Assembly (NCBI GenBank): GCA_002633005.1
Contig: NMRA01000328.1
Span: forward strand, 125,195 to 189,194
Reading direction: 5' to 3'
Origin: Phoronis australis
Lineage: Eukaryota > Phoronida > Phoronidae
Length of the DNA stretch: 64,000 nucleotides
Part shown: positions 11,230 to 24,102 of the stretch, one piece after another
Position numbering within the stretch: position 1 is the first letter of the stretch
Layout: each line of letters starts with the position of its first letter
Made by a program: the position numbers and the translations under genes
The notes under the pieces: generated by a model
What the model saw: the letters and a program-made list of their open reading frames with translations, nothing else
Database searches by the model: none
Told to the model about the DNA's origin: nothing

Positions 11230-12499
11230 TGTATGGGAAATGGCGAGGGGAAATAGTTACACCTTCAAGTGAACATTTAAGCTAAGCTGTCATTGCAAGA
11301 GACAGGGATATTTCTTGAAGAGACCGTTTTTTGAAAGCTTCAGTCAGAATTTCTGTCAGATTTAGACAGGGTGTGCTGCTGTGGGATTCTTTCCCCAGGC
11401 AGTAAAAATATTTTTTCTTTCCAGAACATTTGACCCTGTCATTACATAATGTACCGGTACGGCAGTCAGCTATTTTTTAAAGTGAAAACTAAGGAAGCAT
11501 TAAAAAATACTGCTATTGTACACAAAGTATACAATGTATTTACAAAAGTCACATCGTAAATGTAAATTCTCAGGGTAGAAAGCCAGCTAGCTGTTTGAAG
11601 ACTATTGTCAACTTACAGCTAAGGTAGCTGTATCTTGAGATCTGTTGAGACACTGAAACTTCACACAACTGAATAGCTCACCTCATCACCTCATCGTGAA
11701 ATTTTTGTCAACATGTAGAGCTAACTACCGGGGGGCGGGGGTGTATGCAGAATCCGTGGGAATCAACCGACACTCACCTTGCCCGTTGCAATCAATAAAC
11801 ATCATTTTTGCGTAATTCTCTGCCTTTTGTAACAAAGAAAGTCTATTTTTGAAAACGATGCACTTGTGAAACGCGAACGTGTCATTTCCTGCTGAAATTA
11901 TGTAATATCTCTCGGGAGATGATGACAGCTATCACAGCAAATTGGGTTTGCTGGTATTAAAATACTAATAAGTTATAAGCAAATGAAATCACAATTGTTA
12001 TGACATGTACACAACCTCGTGGAAGAGAAGAACAGTTGATTGAACAATCGGGGAAATTGGCCAATAGGTGACGCAATTGCTCCGAAAGCCGACCCAAAAG
12101 AGCCCACCACAATTTCAGAACAAAATAACGGTAGAATGCCAATTTTTCCTACTTCGGTAAATAGTTAAGTTTATTCAAGGAAAAGTTTAGTTTTTAATGA
12201 CATCATTAATTTTGACAGCGACAGGCCCGAAGAAGTATATACGCGACAAAAGCCGGAGGGAGTGAAATTAAACCGACTGACTAATGTCACCCAGGCCACT
12301 ATGAAACTGGCCACCCTCCCTCCACGTCTGCGAAAAAACAGCCTGAAAAATAGAACACCGCGAATCTAAATAGAGGGCCAGCAGTGCACTACCTGGAACC
12401 ATTAGGTGGTGCCGAAACGGGTAGTGGAGCGGGGGAGATGGAGTTCATGCGAACAATGCATTTTTTATAATGAACAAAATTTTTGTTTCCACTTGAATA

Positions 12500-13265
12500 T
12501 CAATCAGGTCTTGATGTTTCTGCATGATATTTTTATGTTTTCCTATTGAGGAGAGCACATTGATTTTGGGATGAGTCCAACTACTGTGGTATCTTCAGTG
12601 GCAATTTAAGTTTTCTTCCCATATGCCCCATTTCTAGAAAGTTCCTTCATAGATTTCATGAAGTTTGGCGTAATATGTAATCTATTGAGGAAAAGTGTAT
12701 CAATGTTTGGACAAGTTTGACTATTGTGGGCACCCCAAAGAGGGATTGTGATTTTGTCTGTGTTGACATCTATCAAGTGCTGTGATTGTATCTTCATGAT
12801 TAGGAGAACCTGCTCAATAGTTATTGAACTACCATAGTATTATTTGACGTCCTTATTTCTTTATTGTTACATGGTTTGTGCATACGCATTGCTCTTGTAC
12901 CACTCATGTGGTGAATGCTGTGACTGATGGTGTCAAATCTATTATGTCTAATTTTTATGTGCCCACACATGGGTATGTGGCTGCATATTGCTGTCACTCT
13001 GTTTGGGTACCTCGCCCTGACATTGGCCTTGAATAACTTCCAGGATCTTTGTCAGATTTGGCAGATGTGTTCCTATGATGTTGACTACCGATGATGATAA
13101 GTTTGGCATTGATCTAGCTTAACTGCTGAATGCCCCCTAGTGGGAATTTTAGTTTCCTTAGCATCATGTTTCTTGACAAATAGCATGAAATTTGGCAAAT
13201 AGGTTTCTATCAGGGAGCTAACAATGCCTTGGATTTGACTTATGTTGTGCTACCTTGTGGCCATT
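12500..13265 (+). repeat. Two further diverged copies of the dispersed repeat
   Basis: Segments reading TTCATGAAGTTTGGC, ACTATTGTGG and, further on, CCCCTAGTGG and GCATGAAATTTGGCAAATAG repeat the order seen at 350-800. Short and degraded; no ORF of note. Confidence 0.5.
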
Positions 13266-13334
13266 TTCAATGTTTTTAATCGAGTTTGCTTCTTAGCATT
13301 CACTTCTCTATCCACCACACTGCTCAAAGGATCA

Positions 13335-13430
13335 TTTGAAAATTGGCATTTTGGAATTGTTGAGCAATTGAAATTAAGTTATTTTGAAAATTGGCATTTT
13401 GGAATTGTTGGGGAATTGAAATAAGTTGTT
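13335..13430 (+). repeat. 48-bp tandem duplication
   Basis: TTTGAAAATTGGCATTTTGG and the bases that follow it are present twice, 48 bp apart, with few differences. The small frame that crosses it owes its repeat to this duplication. Confidence 0.85.
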
Positions 13431-14325
13431 TTGGAAACAACGTAGTAAAAATGTTCATCTGGCTATAAACAAAAAACATTACCACAAACAATGATAGCCT
13501 TGTACATCCCTACGTGCAGGAATAAGTTGGTCATTATGTGACAAATGCTTGTTTTATTTCGTTTTATCTTATTTGTTTTTCTCTCTGTCATAATGGCCGG
13601 TGCTTTATCAATTAATGTGTTGGTGCCAGTGTGAGATGGCAAATGTGTGGGCGGACAAATAATAGGGTAGATTAAATATGATGCTGAAGACTATTTGAGC
13701 ACTTTCAACAGATAATATCTTAAGACTGTCTTAAAGGGAAAATATTACAAAAATATCGAACTACAACATCAATTTTTTAGACATTGCTAGCCTAAGTTAG
13801 TTCTGACTAAGGGCTCTGTCACACCAAGGTAGTTCTCACAACCGATTCTGGGGAATTTGGACAGGGAAATTGTCCCATACTGCACGTACTGCGAAGTGTG
13901 GGAGCTGACCATTCATACGTCACTCAATGTTGTTCAAGGCGATATCTCAAGAAGGAAGATGTCAGTTATGTTTGTGTTTGTATCAAGATGGGGGAGGGTA
14001 TCTACAAGCACCTGTCACTTTTGGTATCATCATTTTCAAGTTTTAACAGCAAGAAAATCAAATTTTTAGAAAATGTTGGCATGATATCTCGAAAGAAACT
14101 TTAGATTTTGTGTACTTTGTTGTTTGGTAATAACTACACCATACAAACTACACTAAAAGCAAAGTCAATTTTCCCAGAAAGTTATTTTTGTTGAGAAAGT
14201 TGACGAAATGAAATTTCACTTGTCCACCATGTTGTGTCCCAAACTGAAGAATTGTTGGTGCTCTGATGGTTGTGTGAAAACAATCCAGAAATTATTGCAC
14301 AGAACAGTGTGAACTTTATATTGGA

Positions 14326-14441
14326 AAATGATACACATCAGTAAGGAACCTTTATCAACAGAGAGTCCAGGAAGATGTCCAAGAAATGATATACATCAGT
14401 AAGGAACCTTTATCAACAGAGAGTACAGGAAGATGTCCAAG
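14326..14441 (+). repeat. 58-bp tandem duplication
   Basis: The unit containing CATCAGTAAGGAACC and GAAGATGTCCAAGAAATG is present twice in direct succession, almost unchanged, which suggests a recent duplication. Confidence 0.9.
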
Positions 14442-14905
14442 AAATGAAACTGGTCTCTTTAGTTTTGTTTCTTAAATTTATTCAAAACTACGCCCAAGGT
14501 GACACGTGCTAAATTGCATCTCAAATGATGTCAGGCTAAGGCGAACATACCAGTGTAGAGGAAGTGTAGTTCTAACTCATTGACATCAAAACTCCATGGC
14601 ACTTGTCAATAAACTAGCTAGGTTAGCAGCTATGCACAGTTATACCAGTGCTTGTTGACCTTGGGAATTCCAGTTGGTGTTTGAAACTGGATCCCTAGAG
14701 CCTCTGGAATGAGTTTTTGATGGTGGAAGATAATTTCACTTGTTCATAAAACTGTCATGTTACCTGCTGGCCAAAATTCACACAGCTGAGGTTTCGTCCT
14801 ATGGATTCAGAGATATTGTTGATATTTTCTGTAATGCTATCCACGATCAGATCACGACTTTAGTTTTTGTTTCCCCTGCTACATTCTCACGCTTAATGTT
14901 TTCAG

Positions 14906-15115
14906 ATGATAGTGAAATGAGTCTGGACGAGCCTAACATTCCAACATCAATGGCAGACTGTGGTGAATCTGGACCAGGTGGTCAACAATCAATGACCTCA
15001 CATGGTGAACTGATTCAAGAGAGTGCTATTGATGGTGTTGCCCTGGAAATATCACATGACTCCGAAATTGGGTCAGCCAATCAAGATGGTTCCATGGAGG
15101 TGATCAATATCGGAG
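14906..15115 (+). CDS. Internal exon of an unidentified protein with an acidic, Ser/Gly-rich segment
   Basis: The exon is bounded by an acceptor (TTAATGTTTTCAG) and a donor (GGAG|GTAAAT). It is 210 bp long, starts and ends in phase 1, and is open throughout. The 70 residues are rich in Asp, Glu, Ser, Gly and Gln, with DDSEMSLDEPN near the start and DGSMEVINIG at the end. This composition is typical of disordered activation-type regions in nuclear proteins, but I recognise no family and see no folded domain. Codon use is unlike the surrounding AT-rich non-coding DNA. No convincing partner exon was found on the plus strand on either side, so neighbouring introns are long or the gene lies largely outside recognisable sequence. 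The frame upstream of the acceptor is open by chance back to about 14740. Confidence 0.5.
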
Positions 15116-15648
15116 GTAAATTTTTTAGCAGGTTGTGTTGCCCGGGTAACAAAGTTTTTGAAATTTTGTAAAAGCTGCATGTGTATTTTATGATGGTTTT
15201 ACCAGATGACAAGGAAAGTATTAGGCAGTCAGCTGCAGTAATTCTTCGCTAGTTTCCTTCAAAAATAATTTCCAAAATTGCTATTTTCCATATTTTCAAA
15301 GGTTGATTAACTGACTGCAAACAATAGAAACTTAACCAAATGTCATTTTGTGACAATCTTACACATTTGAACAGCAGATTTAGGTTATCATGGAGAGTTG
15401 CATAGATGTTGGCTGTTTCGTGTGGACATGCAAATAAAGCATTGCTGCAACTTGAGTTTTGAGCATGTATGAAGTTTATTATAGAGGGTAATCACCAAAA
15501 GCACAGTATTTTATTAAAGTGGGTTATAAAGATTGAGATGGTGATCCCTGAAGTACAGTTAAAGTTGCATTTTGCCCTTTTTAGCTCGCTGAAAACAAAA
15601 ATCAAATTAAGCCTTTTCCTCTATGAAATCAGTCTCACAATTTTCCTT
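15116..15648. other. No feature recognised
   Basis: AT-rich sequence after the donor of the preceding exon, probably intron. Nothing coding-like seen. Confidence 0.5.
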
Positions 15649-15936
15649 ACCATAATAAGGTTTGCTTTTTGTTACCACGCACATACCATAATAAGGCCTG
15701 CTTTTTGTTACCACGCACATACCATAATAAGGCCTGTTTTTTGTTACCACGCACATACCATTATAAGGCCTGCTTTTTGTTACCACGCACATACAATAAT
15801 AAGGCCTGCTTTTTGTTACCATGCACATACTATAATAAGGCCTGCTTTTTGTTACCACGCACATACCATAATAAGGCTTGCTTTTTGTTACCACACACAT
15901 ACCATAATAAGGCTTGCTTTTTGTTACCACGAACAT
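15649..15936 (+). repeat. 36-bp minisatellite, eight copies
   Basis: Eight exact-length 36-bp units beginning ACCATAATAAGG and containing CTTTTTGTTACCACGCACAT. Units differ by single substitutions only, with no indels. Because 36 is a multiple of three, each frame that lacks a stop in one unit stays open through the array. This produces repetitive apparent proteins of 92-180 residues on both strands (12-residue periods). There is no start, splice or codon evidence that any is translated. Confidence 0.95.
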
Positions 15937-18900
15937 ACCGTTTCTGAAGAAGTTAAGACAAACATTTGGAAATTGTTGATTTTATTGCTGTTGGCCAAGA
16001 TTGAAATTTAAAAAATGGCACCCATGGAACTCCATTCAAAAATAGGTTACAAGACCATTTCCATTAAGTACACATCGCAGATCCTTCTTCAGTTAAGAAC
16101 TCCAACTGTGCTTAAAGGGGCAGCTAAAAAGGTCAAAGTGTCACTTTAACTATTTCAAAAGCATTTTGTCAACTCCTGCATAGATTTTACTTTGATTTTT
16201 CATACATAAAATTTAACGCAGGAAGTTTGTTAGCACCACACTAGACACAGGTAGTGTTGTGTTACTTACTCGAAGCAACAGTGAGAATTTCTCCAGCCTC
16301 TGTTACTATTTTTAGTTTGCATGTTTTTTTCTGGAAAGTTCATTCAACTATTCTCTTTTGCAGGGATCTGTAGTCAGCCATAATGCCATTGGAGAGGTTT
16401 GACATAGCGCTGGACAGACGTCAAAGTTATAGTCATGAGGATTTATTCTAAAAGACGCCGTGTATATGTTAAGTTTGATTGACTGCAAATTGTGTGACGA
16501 TGTTTCTTGATATTCAGCGGATTCATCATTTGTTTTTTGTGCTTGAAGTGAAACGTGTGGCAACCACGATGGGAGGCAAGTTGGTAGGACTGTTTGTTCT
16601 TATATGCTGTCAGTGTCAAAACTCAAGTTACCCTTTTACCCAGAGATATAAATTATTTCCATGCTACTAGCTCCATATGTATGATGGCAGTGACAACCTT
16701 ATGCCAATTTCCTGTCAAATTTGGGTGGGGCCAATCCATCAACTTCTCTTACTGAAGGGTGTGTTCTTCGAAATAACTTCTCTTCCTCATTTTTATTAAT
16801 TCTTATAGGTATTCTCTCATTCTTTCCCTAACTTCATAAGACTTCATTTTCATGGAATGGTACAATGTCATATTTCATAATTACATTAAGTCAAAATCAC
16901 TTACAATACTATGACCACTGTCTGTAAATGCGATATGAACTACTGTTGTCATTCTCAGACATAGCATTAGGATGTGTGATAACCAACTTCACAAGTCAGA
17001 ATTTCTTCAAGGTACATTCTTGAGGGGTGCCTCTAAGCATTGTATCTCCAAATGACAGTGGAGATAGAAACTTTCCTAAGTTTTTATATAATGTTTGGCT
17101 GGTTACAACTCACCATTGATTTGTGTTAGAGGCGGGTGCTTCTGAAATTCCGACTCCTCTGAAATAACTCAAGGTCATGAAGAAAATATTGACTATGGTA
17201 TAAGAAATTAATTGAAAACAAGAATTCAAAAATTGTAACGTCAAATTTCCTATAGTCTTTTCATTGTTGTCGTTCGTTGTATTTGACTTATTTTTTCCAA
17301 CGTTCGCCAACAGTGAAGCAAAAAGAGCAGGAGTGTGTTTTCTAAATGAAGCCATAGATGTCATCACAACTTTCATGTGTGCCAAATCACTTCTTATTTC
17401 ATTCTCCTCATGAGTTTGTCATCTTGATGACTGTAGTCAAAACACGTCTGCTGACAATTTGTGAATGATAATCACGTGTTCAGCTGTTGGATCGTGAGAA
17501 ATAAGGATGTCATTGATCAAAAAGTTTCACTCAAATGTTTTGTTTTGTCTTCATTGTTGAATTATAAATAGGATTTGTTAACCCTGATGAAATATAGGAT
17601 CTAGGTGTGAAAATGTTTGTTGATGATGCTATAGCAATATGCTTGATTTCTAAGAAATATTAATTAATAAAACTGCACATTAGGGGAAATCAAAGTTTTA
17701 TCAAGGACATTTTCTCATCTGACACTTGTTGAAAATGTGTTTTTCTGAACACTAGGTTGCGATCTTTCTTCTTGGAGGCATTACCTACCCAATGCAGTTT
17801 TAATTTTAATGGCAGATTATTTTGATTGTTTCTTGAATTTTCTTCAAATGGTGCGTGAAATTTCACAGACGTCTATAGCAGGTGCAAAGAATGATTACAT
17901 CAGGTGACTTGATGTGTTGTCATGCTAAGGATAACTAAAATTGTCTGACGTGTGCTGTGACGTCAGAGGTTGATGTAATGCAGTAAGCTGTCATGACCAG
18001 CAAACAGTCCTAGGTAGTCTTATCTTGATAATCTGCTCTTTTGAGGTGTGTGAAGTGTGCCTGACGCAGAACTACATTACTCAGCAGTCATTTTCTGTGA
18101 CTATCGTGATTTGGAAGTGTTGTGTTGCTTTCTTTTTGTATCATTAACTCAAATTTATACTATACAAGTCCCTATGAGAACCATAGTAACCTTGGCTCAA
18201 GACTCGCACACTTTCATTTCACTTTGGAATTTCATAAGGTTTTTGTCTTCCAGTCCACTTCCAAGTAATGTTTGGTGGTCTGTGTCCCAGCCCCCAGGGC
18301 CCTCTTTTTACACATTTTTACCTCTTAGAGCTATGTTTCCTTACTGAGCATGCCTTGTTATGGTGGTCTGTGTTGAAATAAATAGCAGACCTCAACATTG
18401 ATACCAGTGATAACTTAGTTGCATTCGCTTTGCCAATCTAATGACAACCTGTTTTGTTGATATGTATTGGCTCAATAAATGAACAGCTTAAGAAGATTTG
18501 TGGGAAATATTCTTTCTTATTCTGATCTTGTAATGTTAAGCATTGTTGCAAATCAGATTAATACTGTATAAAGATGGTTTTGTATGAATTCAGGTACATA
18601 ACCCAGGTGGCCCCAGGCTGTCTTCACATCCCTGCTTTGTTACTCCTTCTTTGCAGTCAAACAATGAGCCTAAAATTATTATCCACACTAGGATCACGGT
18701 GGTCCTGTTGCTGACTGTTAAGGTGATTGATATTTATTTGTTGGTAGACTTGTTGAAATTGTTTATATATATTTCCCGTTAATCTTATATGCTGGTAAAT
18801 GAAATAAAAAAACTTGTTTTTGATATGTTTGATTTCAAAATATCTGAATCACATTTCTGCATGCAAAGGTTATTACAAATTGTCAAAATCCCACAATGCT

Positions 18901-19590
18901 CTGGGAAAAGGTGGGAAGTTGTACTTACGTCATTACTATCCCCTCATCAATTTATTAAGCTAAATATTTTTAACACAAATCAGTTTTCAATATATAGCTT
19001 TCTGTTAATGTGGCCTCGTTGCAATAAACACTATGATAAAAATTGAGTGAACTCTAATATTTGCAATAATCACTCAATGACTGCTTAGTGTTAACCATTT
19101 GTGACGTACGAAACTGAATGAACAGAGTCGGGTTTCTTGTTTATGCAAGTTCAGGTGTGTCACGGTTACCTCTGGCAGGATGATCGTAATATATTCGTTT
19201 ATAGGAGAGCTCGGCTCATAGACAACAAACCGAATGATCGAGAATGTGTTTGTTTGCCAGCTAAGTTCTAAAGTAATTAAAACTAAGTTACTGAGTGCTT
19301 GAGTCTCTTTAATTATCATACATCAATCTAACCCCTCTTAAATAAATTTATCTACTGGAGATTTGAGTGGGGGTTCGAGTGTACATACATCTCCAAGTAG
19401 TTGAAGCAGACAATTCCATTACCTGGGGCACTGGTACATACCTGTAATCAGTTTGCACAGGTCAGGCAACGCCTCTATTTACCGATCCTTGTCGTAATAT
19501 ATTTTTTTAGGTGAGGTATGCCATTCACATACCTAAAATAGACAGAGACTCTTTATGAAAACTGTTGCGGGGATCTCATTGGATCTCTAT
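15937..19590. other. No feature recognised
   Basis: About 3.6 kb of AT-rich DNA. Short frames on both strands (for example minus 17110-17385 and plus 18057-18347) have no motif, no convincing splice context and no codon periodicity that I can see. Confidence 0.5.
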
Positions 19591-19599
19591 TTTGAATTG

Positions 19600-21065
19600 C
19601 TGGGGACATTACCGCACTGAAGAGGAAAGGCCCAACACACTATGGTGTCCATGGGGCTGCCCCCTTCGGTCACGACTCGGATCAGCTTAATTGAAACTTG
19701 GTCCTTTAACCAACTCCTAACCGACTTCAAACTACAGTTTTTTGAAATTGCTTCCCTTTCCCGTTGTCAACCACCAAAATTGTGTCAGATGCCTGCACAG
19801 TCTCCAGAATCGTCAGACTGTTCCTGTTCCTGTCGTCACCCAACGCAAACATCCCATATTTCCCCCAGTTGGTTCCTGGGACATGGATCAGGTCGCTAAT
19901 TTTTTTTTGTAGGGTGGGTGCGATGGAGGTTATTGAACACTTCTCGACAGTCATCTTCCAACTGAAACACCGGATAGCTGTCAACGGAGACCGCGTCACA
20001 TAGGCAGTTCGCAACATTTTGTGACATGGACAGATGCCGGTAATTAAATCAACATTCCTATTGAATTTAAAATGGTAAAGATGTTTGTTCATAGATATCC
20101 TTGTTTTGGGGAGAAATATATTATATAACCGTATGAACGTGCATTTACGGGCTCGTACTCCATGTGAAATGATGAGTTCTTCAAAAATAGTTTTCTTCAC
20201 TCACGTGCAGGTGCGTAAAGTTCGTGTCAAGTGCTTTGTTGGACATACATGCATTTTGCATATTTCTTTCAACGTTCGTTTTTCGAAAGCATAACATCCA
20301 TTGTCACAAAATTTTACTCGTTCCCTGCTTTGCCAGCTTAAATTGTCACTTTTCAACCCCTTACTACTTATGAAAAGTGAGTGTTCTACTGGAAGTTTAG
20401 AAACAGTTCGTCGTTATCATACTCGTGTGTAATACGTCGGGGTGCATGGCCCACAAATCCTGGTATCCGTGCAGAAGTACGGTCCCAAACAGTGACCTAA
20501 TGTAAAGTATTGGAGTAGCAAAAAACAAACACAGTCAAAGAGGAAAAACTGAAAATGTGACCCTAACGCTTGCGCGAAAAAATGACCCAAGCCCGGTCGT
20601 AACTTCGATTTCAATTTGCACACAGTTGGCTCGTGAAGACAGTCTTCAACCGACGTCAGGTCTCAAAAATTACCAATTTTACGACATGTAGTTGCGACTT
20701 TGCATCGCGTTTGCAATCGAACATGCCTATGGATCGTCTTACAAAAGTGGAGCTACGAATTAGTACGGACACAGATTTTCGTCCTTCAACAACACGGGCC
20801 CCTGGAACTTTCTTGGTGATATTTTTAAGTTCCCGACTCGTGAAATCCTTCCTCTGTAAAAACAGCATACCACGGGGGTTGGCTATGGTGACGGTGGTAC
20901 CATAAAAACGTGTGCAAATCTTGCAAGGCGCGTAACGCACCGGTAGTTCGAAAAAGGACCCACCGTCCATGGGTTTATTTTTGGGTTATGCCCCACGCCG
21001 GGTGTAATAGATGATGTCGTTGGCTTAGGTAGGAAATGACAAGTCGCTTCAGTTGACGAGAGCTG
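19600..21065 (-). pseudogene. Broken coding region, unidentified protein(s)
   Basis: Several minus-strand stretches read like protein but are split by frame changes. One frame begins after an acceptor-like TTATTTTTACAG at 21063 and runs to about 20970, where the reading frame shifts into 20656-20970 (104 codons, with CKICTRFYGTT and a basic C-terminal half). The 20420-20655 part alternates frames. A third block, 19727 to about 20050, encodes KKISDLIHVPGTNWGKYGMF and ILVVDNGKGKQFQK and then shifts at a run of A's to continue in another frame to about 19600. Local CpG and GC content is higher than in the flanks. It may be a dead cellular gene, a large DNA transposon or an old viral insertion. 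No diagnostic domain decides between these. Confidence 0.35.
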
Positions 21066-21099
21066 TAAAAATAAAATGTCTTGGAACAATCTTCATTCT

Positions 21100-21560
21100 T
21101 TTTTTTTAAATTTTCTTATTGTTCGTACAGTTGGATCCAGCCGGCACTTTCTACGAAATCATTGATAGGGACGTGCCTCACGTACTTGTTTCAAAATCCA
21201 GACAAATACAATAAATCATTGGCGGCCAGGCAAATGGGTATTCGAGGCAATAGCTCAAACGATGAAAAGCGGCATTACGGAGGCAACAGCCCCTCCCTTC
21301 TTTCGTTTACCCACACGAAACCGCGTATCCAATCGCGACATACGATACCTAGGACAAAACGGATGTACCCGAGACGATCGAGTTTGCGTCACATTCCTAT
21401 ACTAACCCTTCTAACGTTCGATAGAACCCCCCAGGAGTTGGATAGACAAGACAGGCCTCCGTCCGCAAGTTGCTCTCGTTGGTAACGGGATGGAAATTTA
21501 GAAGCACGGTCGATTTTTTGTCCCATTTCCCTTGACGTCATGGTGCTAACATGGCTTGCA
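21100..21560. other. Coding-like CpG-containing block, strand uncertain
   Basis: The plus strand has a frame at 21130-21215 (containing LDPAGTFYEIIDRDVPHV) that shifts into the 134-codon plus frame ending at 21485. The minus strand has a Kozak-like ATG near 21541 and a nearly continuous frame with one or two stops. Both readings look partly protein-like, as happens in old decayed genes. It adjoins the preceding broken region and probably belongs to the same insertion. No family recognised. Confidence 0.25.
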
Positions 21561-21569
21561 CAACGGGTA

Positions 21570-22139
21570 TGGGGACTGTTTCTCGAAGGGTCTGTTAGTA
21601 GTCAATTTTTATATTTTGATCTGCTTCCCTGGAGGCTTCCGAGTTGTTGACAGATTTTATGACGTTCAGCTTTAACTTCAGTGATTTCACGAAACAGGTT
21701 AAGTCATCAGTAGACCGACTTTTAGGCACGAGCCTCGAGAAAGCGCCCCCTGAGGTTTGTGAGGTCTCGTGATTTTTCACGTGCAAAGCTTAGACGAGGT
21801 AATGCAATGCGAAATCGATTTCGTACCACTTCCCCCGCTCACACCGTCGAATAACGCCAGAAATGAAAGTTTGTAGTTCTAACCTACTGAATGCCTATTA
21901 TTTTTGAAGTACATAATGCAACGGGTAGTACACGGCGGATAGGTGGCCTTCTCACGAGTAAAGGATTTTTGCGGTCCTTTGCACGAGACTAATGGTTCAG
22001 TATATGATGTACAGTGTGCTTGAAATATCTTTTTAAAAAAGTAAGGTTGATGCATCTAGATTTGTTCCAGTTATAAACTCTTTAACGGCTAAGTTTCAAC
22101 TCTGACATCTTGTTAATTTTTAAAAGTCAAAACTCATCA
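21570..22139. other. No feature recognised
   Basis: Transition from the CpG-containing block to AT-rich DNA. No gene, repeat or terminal structure of the preceding insertion could be identified. Confidence 0.4.
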
Positions 22140-24102
22140 GCTAAATTATAACTACATTTGTTCATGGCCCTTGACAACTTCTTAAGCCCCATGCATATGT
22201 ACTAAGACTTTTTGAAGAGCAAGATTAATGTAGTGAAATGACAAGAGTATATCAAATTGTAGACTTTTATTTCTCTCTTCAAGTTCATTAAAAACAAACA
22301 GATCCTGACAAGGATTCAAACATCTGCCTTTCTCCATTAGGCATAGTAGTATTACACTGAACAATTTCACCAATCTTTTCACATCCTACTAGTCACTGGC
22401 AATGTCTACAGAATTTCTTACATTCCTGTTCAGACCAAGTCAAATCCAACCAATTACTTGCTAGCTGCTTCCAGGTTTGATAGCATTTTCTGGCGACAGT
22501 GTATGAACATGAATTCACAAAATGGCATAACATTTTTTAAGCGAGCATGTTAACAGCTTAATTTCATAATAGTAGCGTCCACAATTACAGTGGACTGTAA
22601 TAATGGTCACTACATCTCCACAATCTTGACACCTTGGTTTTACAAGAATCGACGATTTCTTAGGAAGACTCATCCATGGGTCGGGAGTATTTTTTACTTT
22701 TTTTTCTCTCACACAATGTGTTGTTACAGGCACACTCACACACACCCCAAAATGTCAAAGTTCACACAAATTACGGAAAAGAGTGAAAAGACTTTTGGAC
22801 GCACACATGCATAAGTTCGCAAAATGTAATACTAAAATCCCTACCAATATTATTCAAAGTCATAAATTTATCAGTAATTGCCTTAACAGTGGTAACAACA
22901 ACAGTTTACATGGGACATTTAAATGTCAATGTCTTATGGCTATGATGAACAGCAACCAAATTATTTGCATTGTCTCGCAGTGCTTCACGCAAGCTGAGTA
23001 GATTAGTTCCACTCTCCTGAGCAAGGAGGTAAGATTGAAAAAGCACCGGGAAAGAATCAATTCACAATCAGTGGTGGAAAACAGGGAAATTCAGCAAACA
23101 CAGAGCAGTAAGTTAAAATATAATTAAAAAAACAAAAATTATTGCAAAACTAAAATTTGTTTGGAACAAGCATGAATGCAACTTTCCTCGCGAGATTTCC
23201 GTGATCTTTCAGTATCTGGAAGATCCTTAAAATTGTAAGAGGAAAAGTACATGGCTCCTTTAACACCTCAGTTCTTGACTCCTATATTACATATCACATT
23301 TTAAAGAAAAGAGGTGTTAAAAATAAATATGCAAATTAATATCTTCACTAAATAGTTTAAAAACGTCCCCTGTTTACAATCTGCGTAATTGGTAACGATA
23401 AACTAACTTATCTAAAAAAATCACAACAAGCATACTACACGGAAAGTAGACAGGGGACACACATATAATACACTATTTGACATATACACCGACGTTTGAC
23501 CAATACGGTAGAAACCATCACTTAATATAACAGTTTAACATATACCCGCAGAAAAAATGCATTTCACTCAAATTTCTCAGACCAACAAGACACGCATTGT
23601 GTACCCCACTTTCAACAATAAATCAACTGGCAACTACACTGAGGTAACATTCTCAAAGTCAAAAATTTATTAGTCAAAATGCAGGAATGTTGCTTTTTCT
23701 AATCTCACAAGCCTCACGGGCTACATGGGAAATTTCAATAAATCAGCGCACATTTTTTCACATAAGACAGCAAATCAAAAATTCTAATTTGACATCAACC
23801 AATGAAAGTCGTGAATGTAAGTAGAAAACAGATTTAGCATAACAGTACTACATCCTTCGAAATAAACTTTTGCATTAGATCTCGACATTACAATGGGTTT
23901 GCTATCCCATAATGTCTCTGTGATTATGACAACACAAAGTGACAGGTTCAAATTTGAAAGAATTTTGTAACGAAACGCTTGTCTGTCTCTGCCATTTAGC
24001 AACATAAGGACAGTCAAACACACACATTCAGTCATCAACATACTATCACACACATTTTCTTAAATAACGGCACAAATTTTCCGCGGCTGTATTGGACATG
24101 CT
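22140..24102 (-). other. Probable 3' UTR of cyclin D
   Basis: AT-rich DNA directly downstream of the cyclin D stop codon, without coding frames on the minus strand. Minus-strand AATAAA hexamers occur at 23666-23671 and 22266-22271 and could define a short (about 430 nt) or long (about 1.85 kb) UTR. Cyclin D mRNAs in other animals have long AU-rich 3' UTRs that set mRNA stability. AUUUA-like words are frequent here, but this is expected by composition. The 3' end is inferred, not seen. Confidence 0.4.

Larger units (their letters stand above)
6935..14905. other. Long non-coding stretch with scattered small repeats
   Basis: Nothing that I can support as a gene. The stretch is AT-rich with frequent stops on both strands. 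It holds the small repeats listed separately (9235-9432, 10840-11060, 11192-11229, 12500-13265, 13335-13430, 14326-14441). If the plus-strand exon at 14906 belongs to a gene that starts upstream, some of this is intron. Confidence 0.6.

Noticed and set aside
15469-16011. 180-codon plus frame with histidine/cysteine-rich 12-residue repeats
   Set aside because: Entirely produced by the 36-bp minisatellite; other frames on both strands are open in the same way, and there is no gene context.
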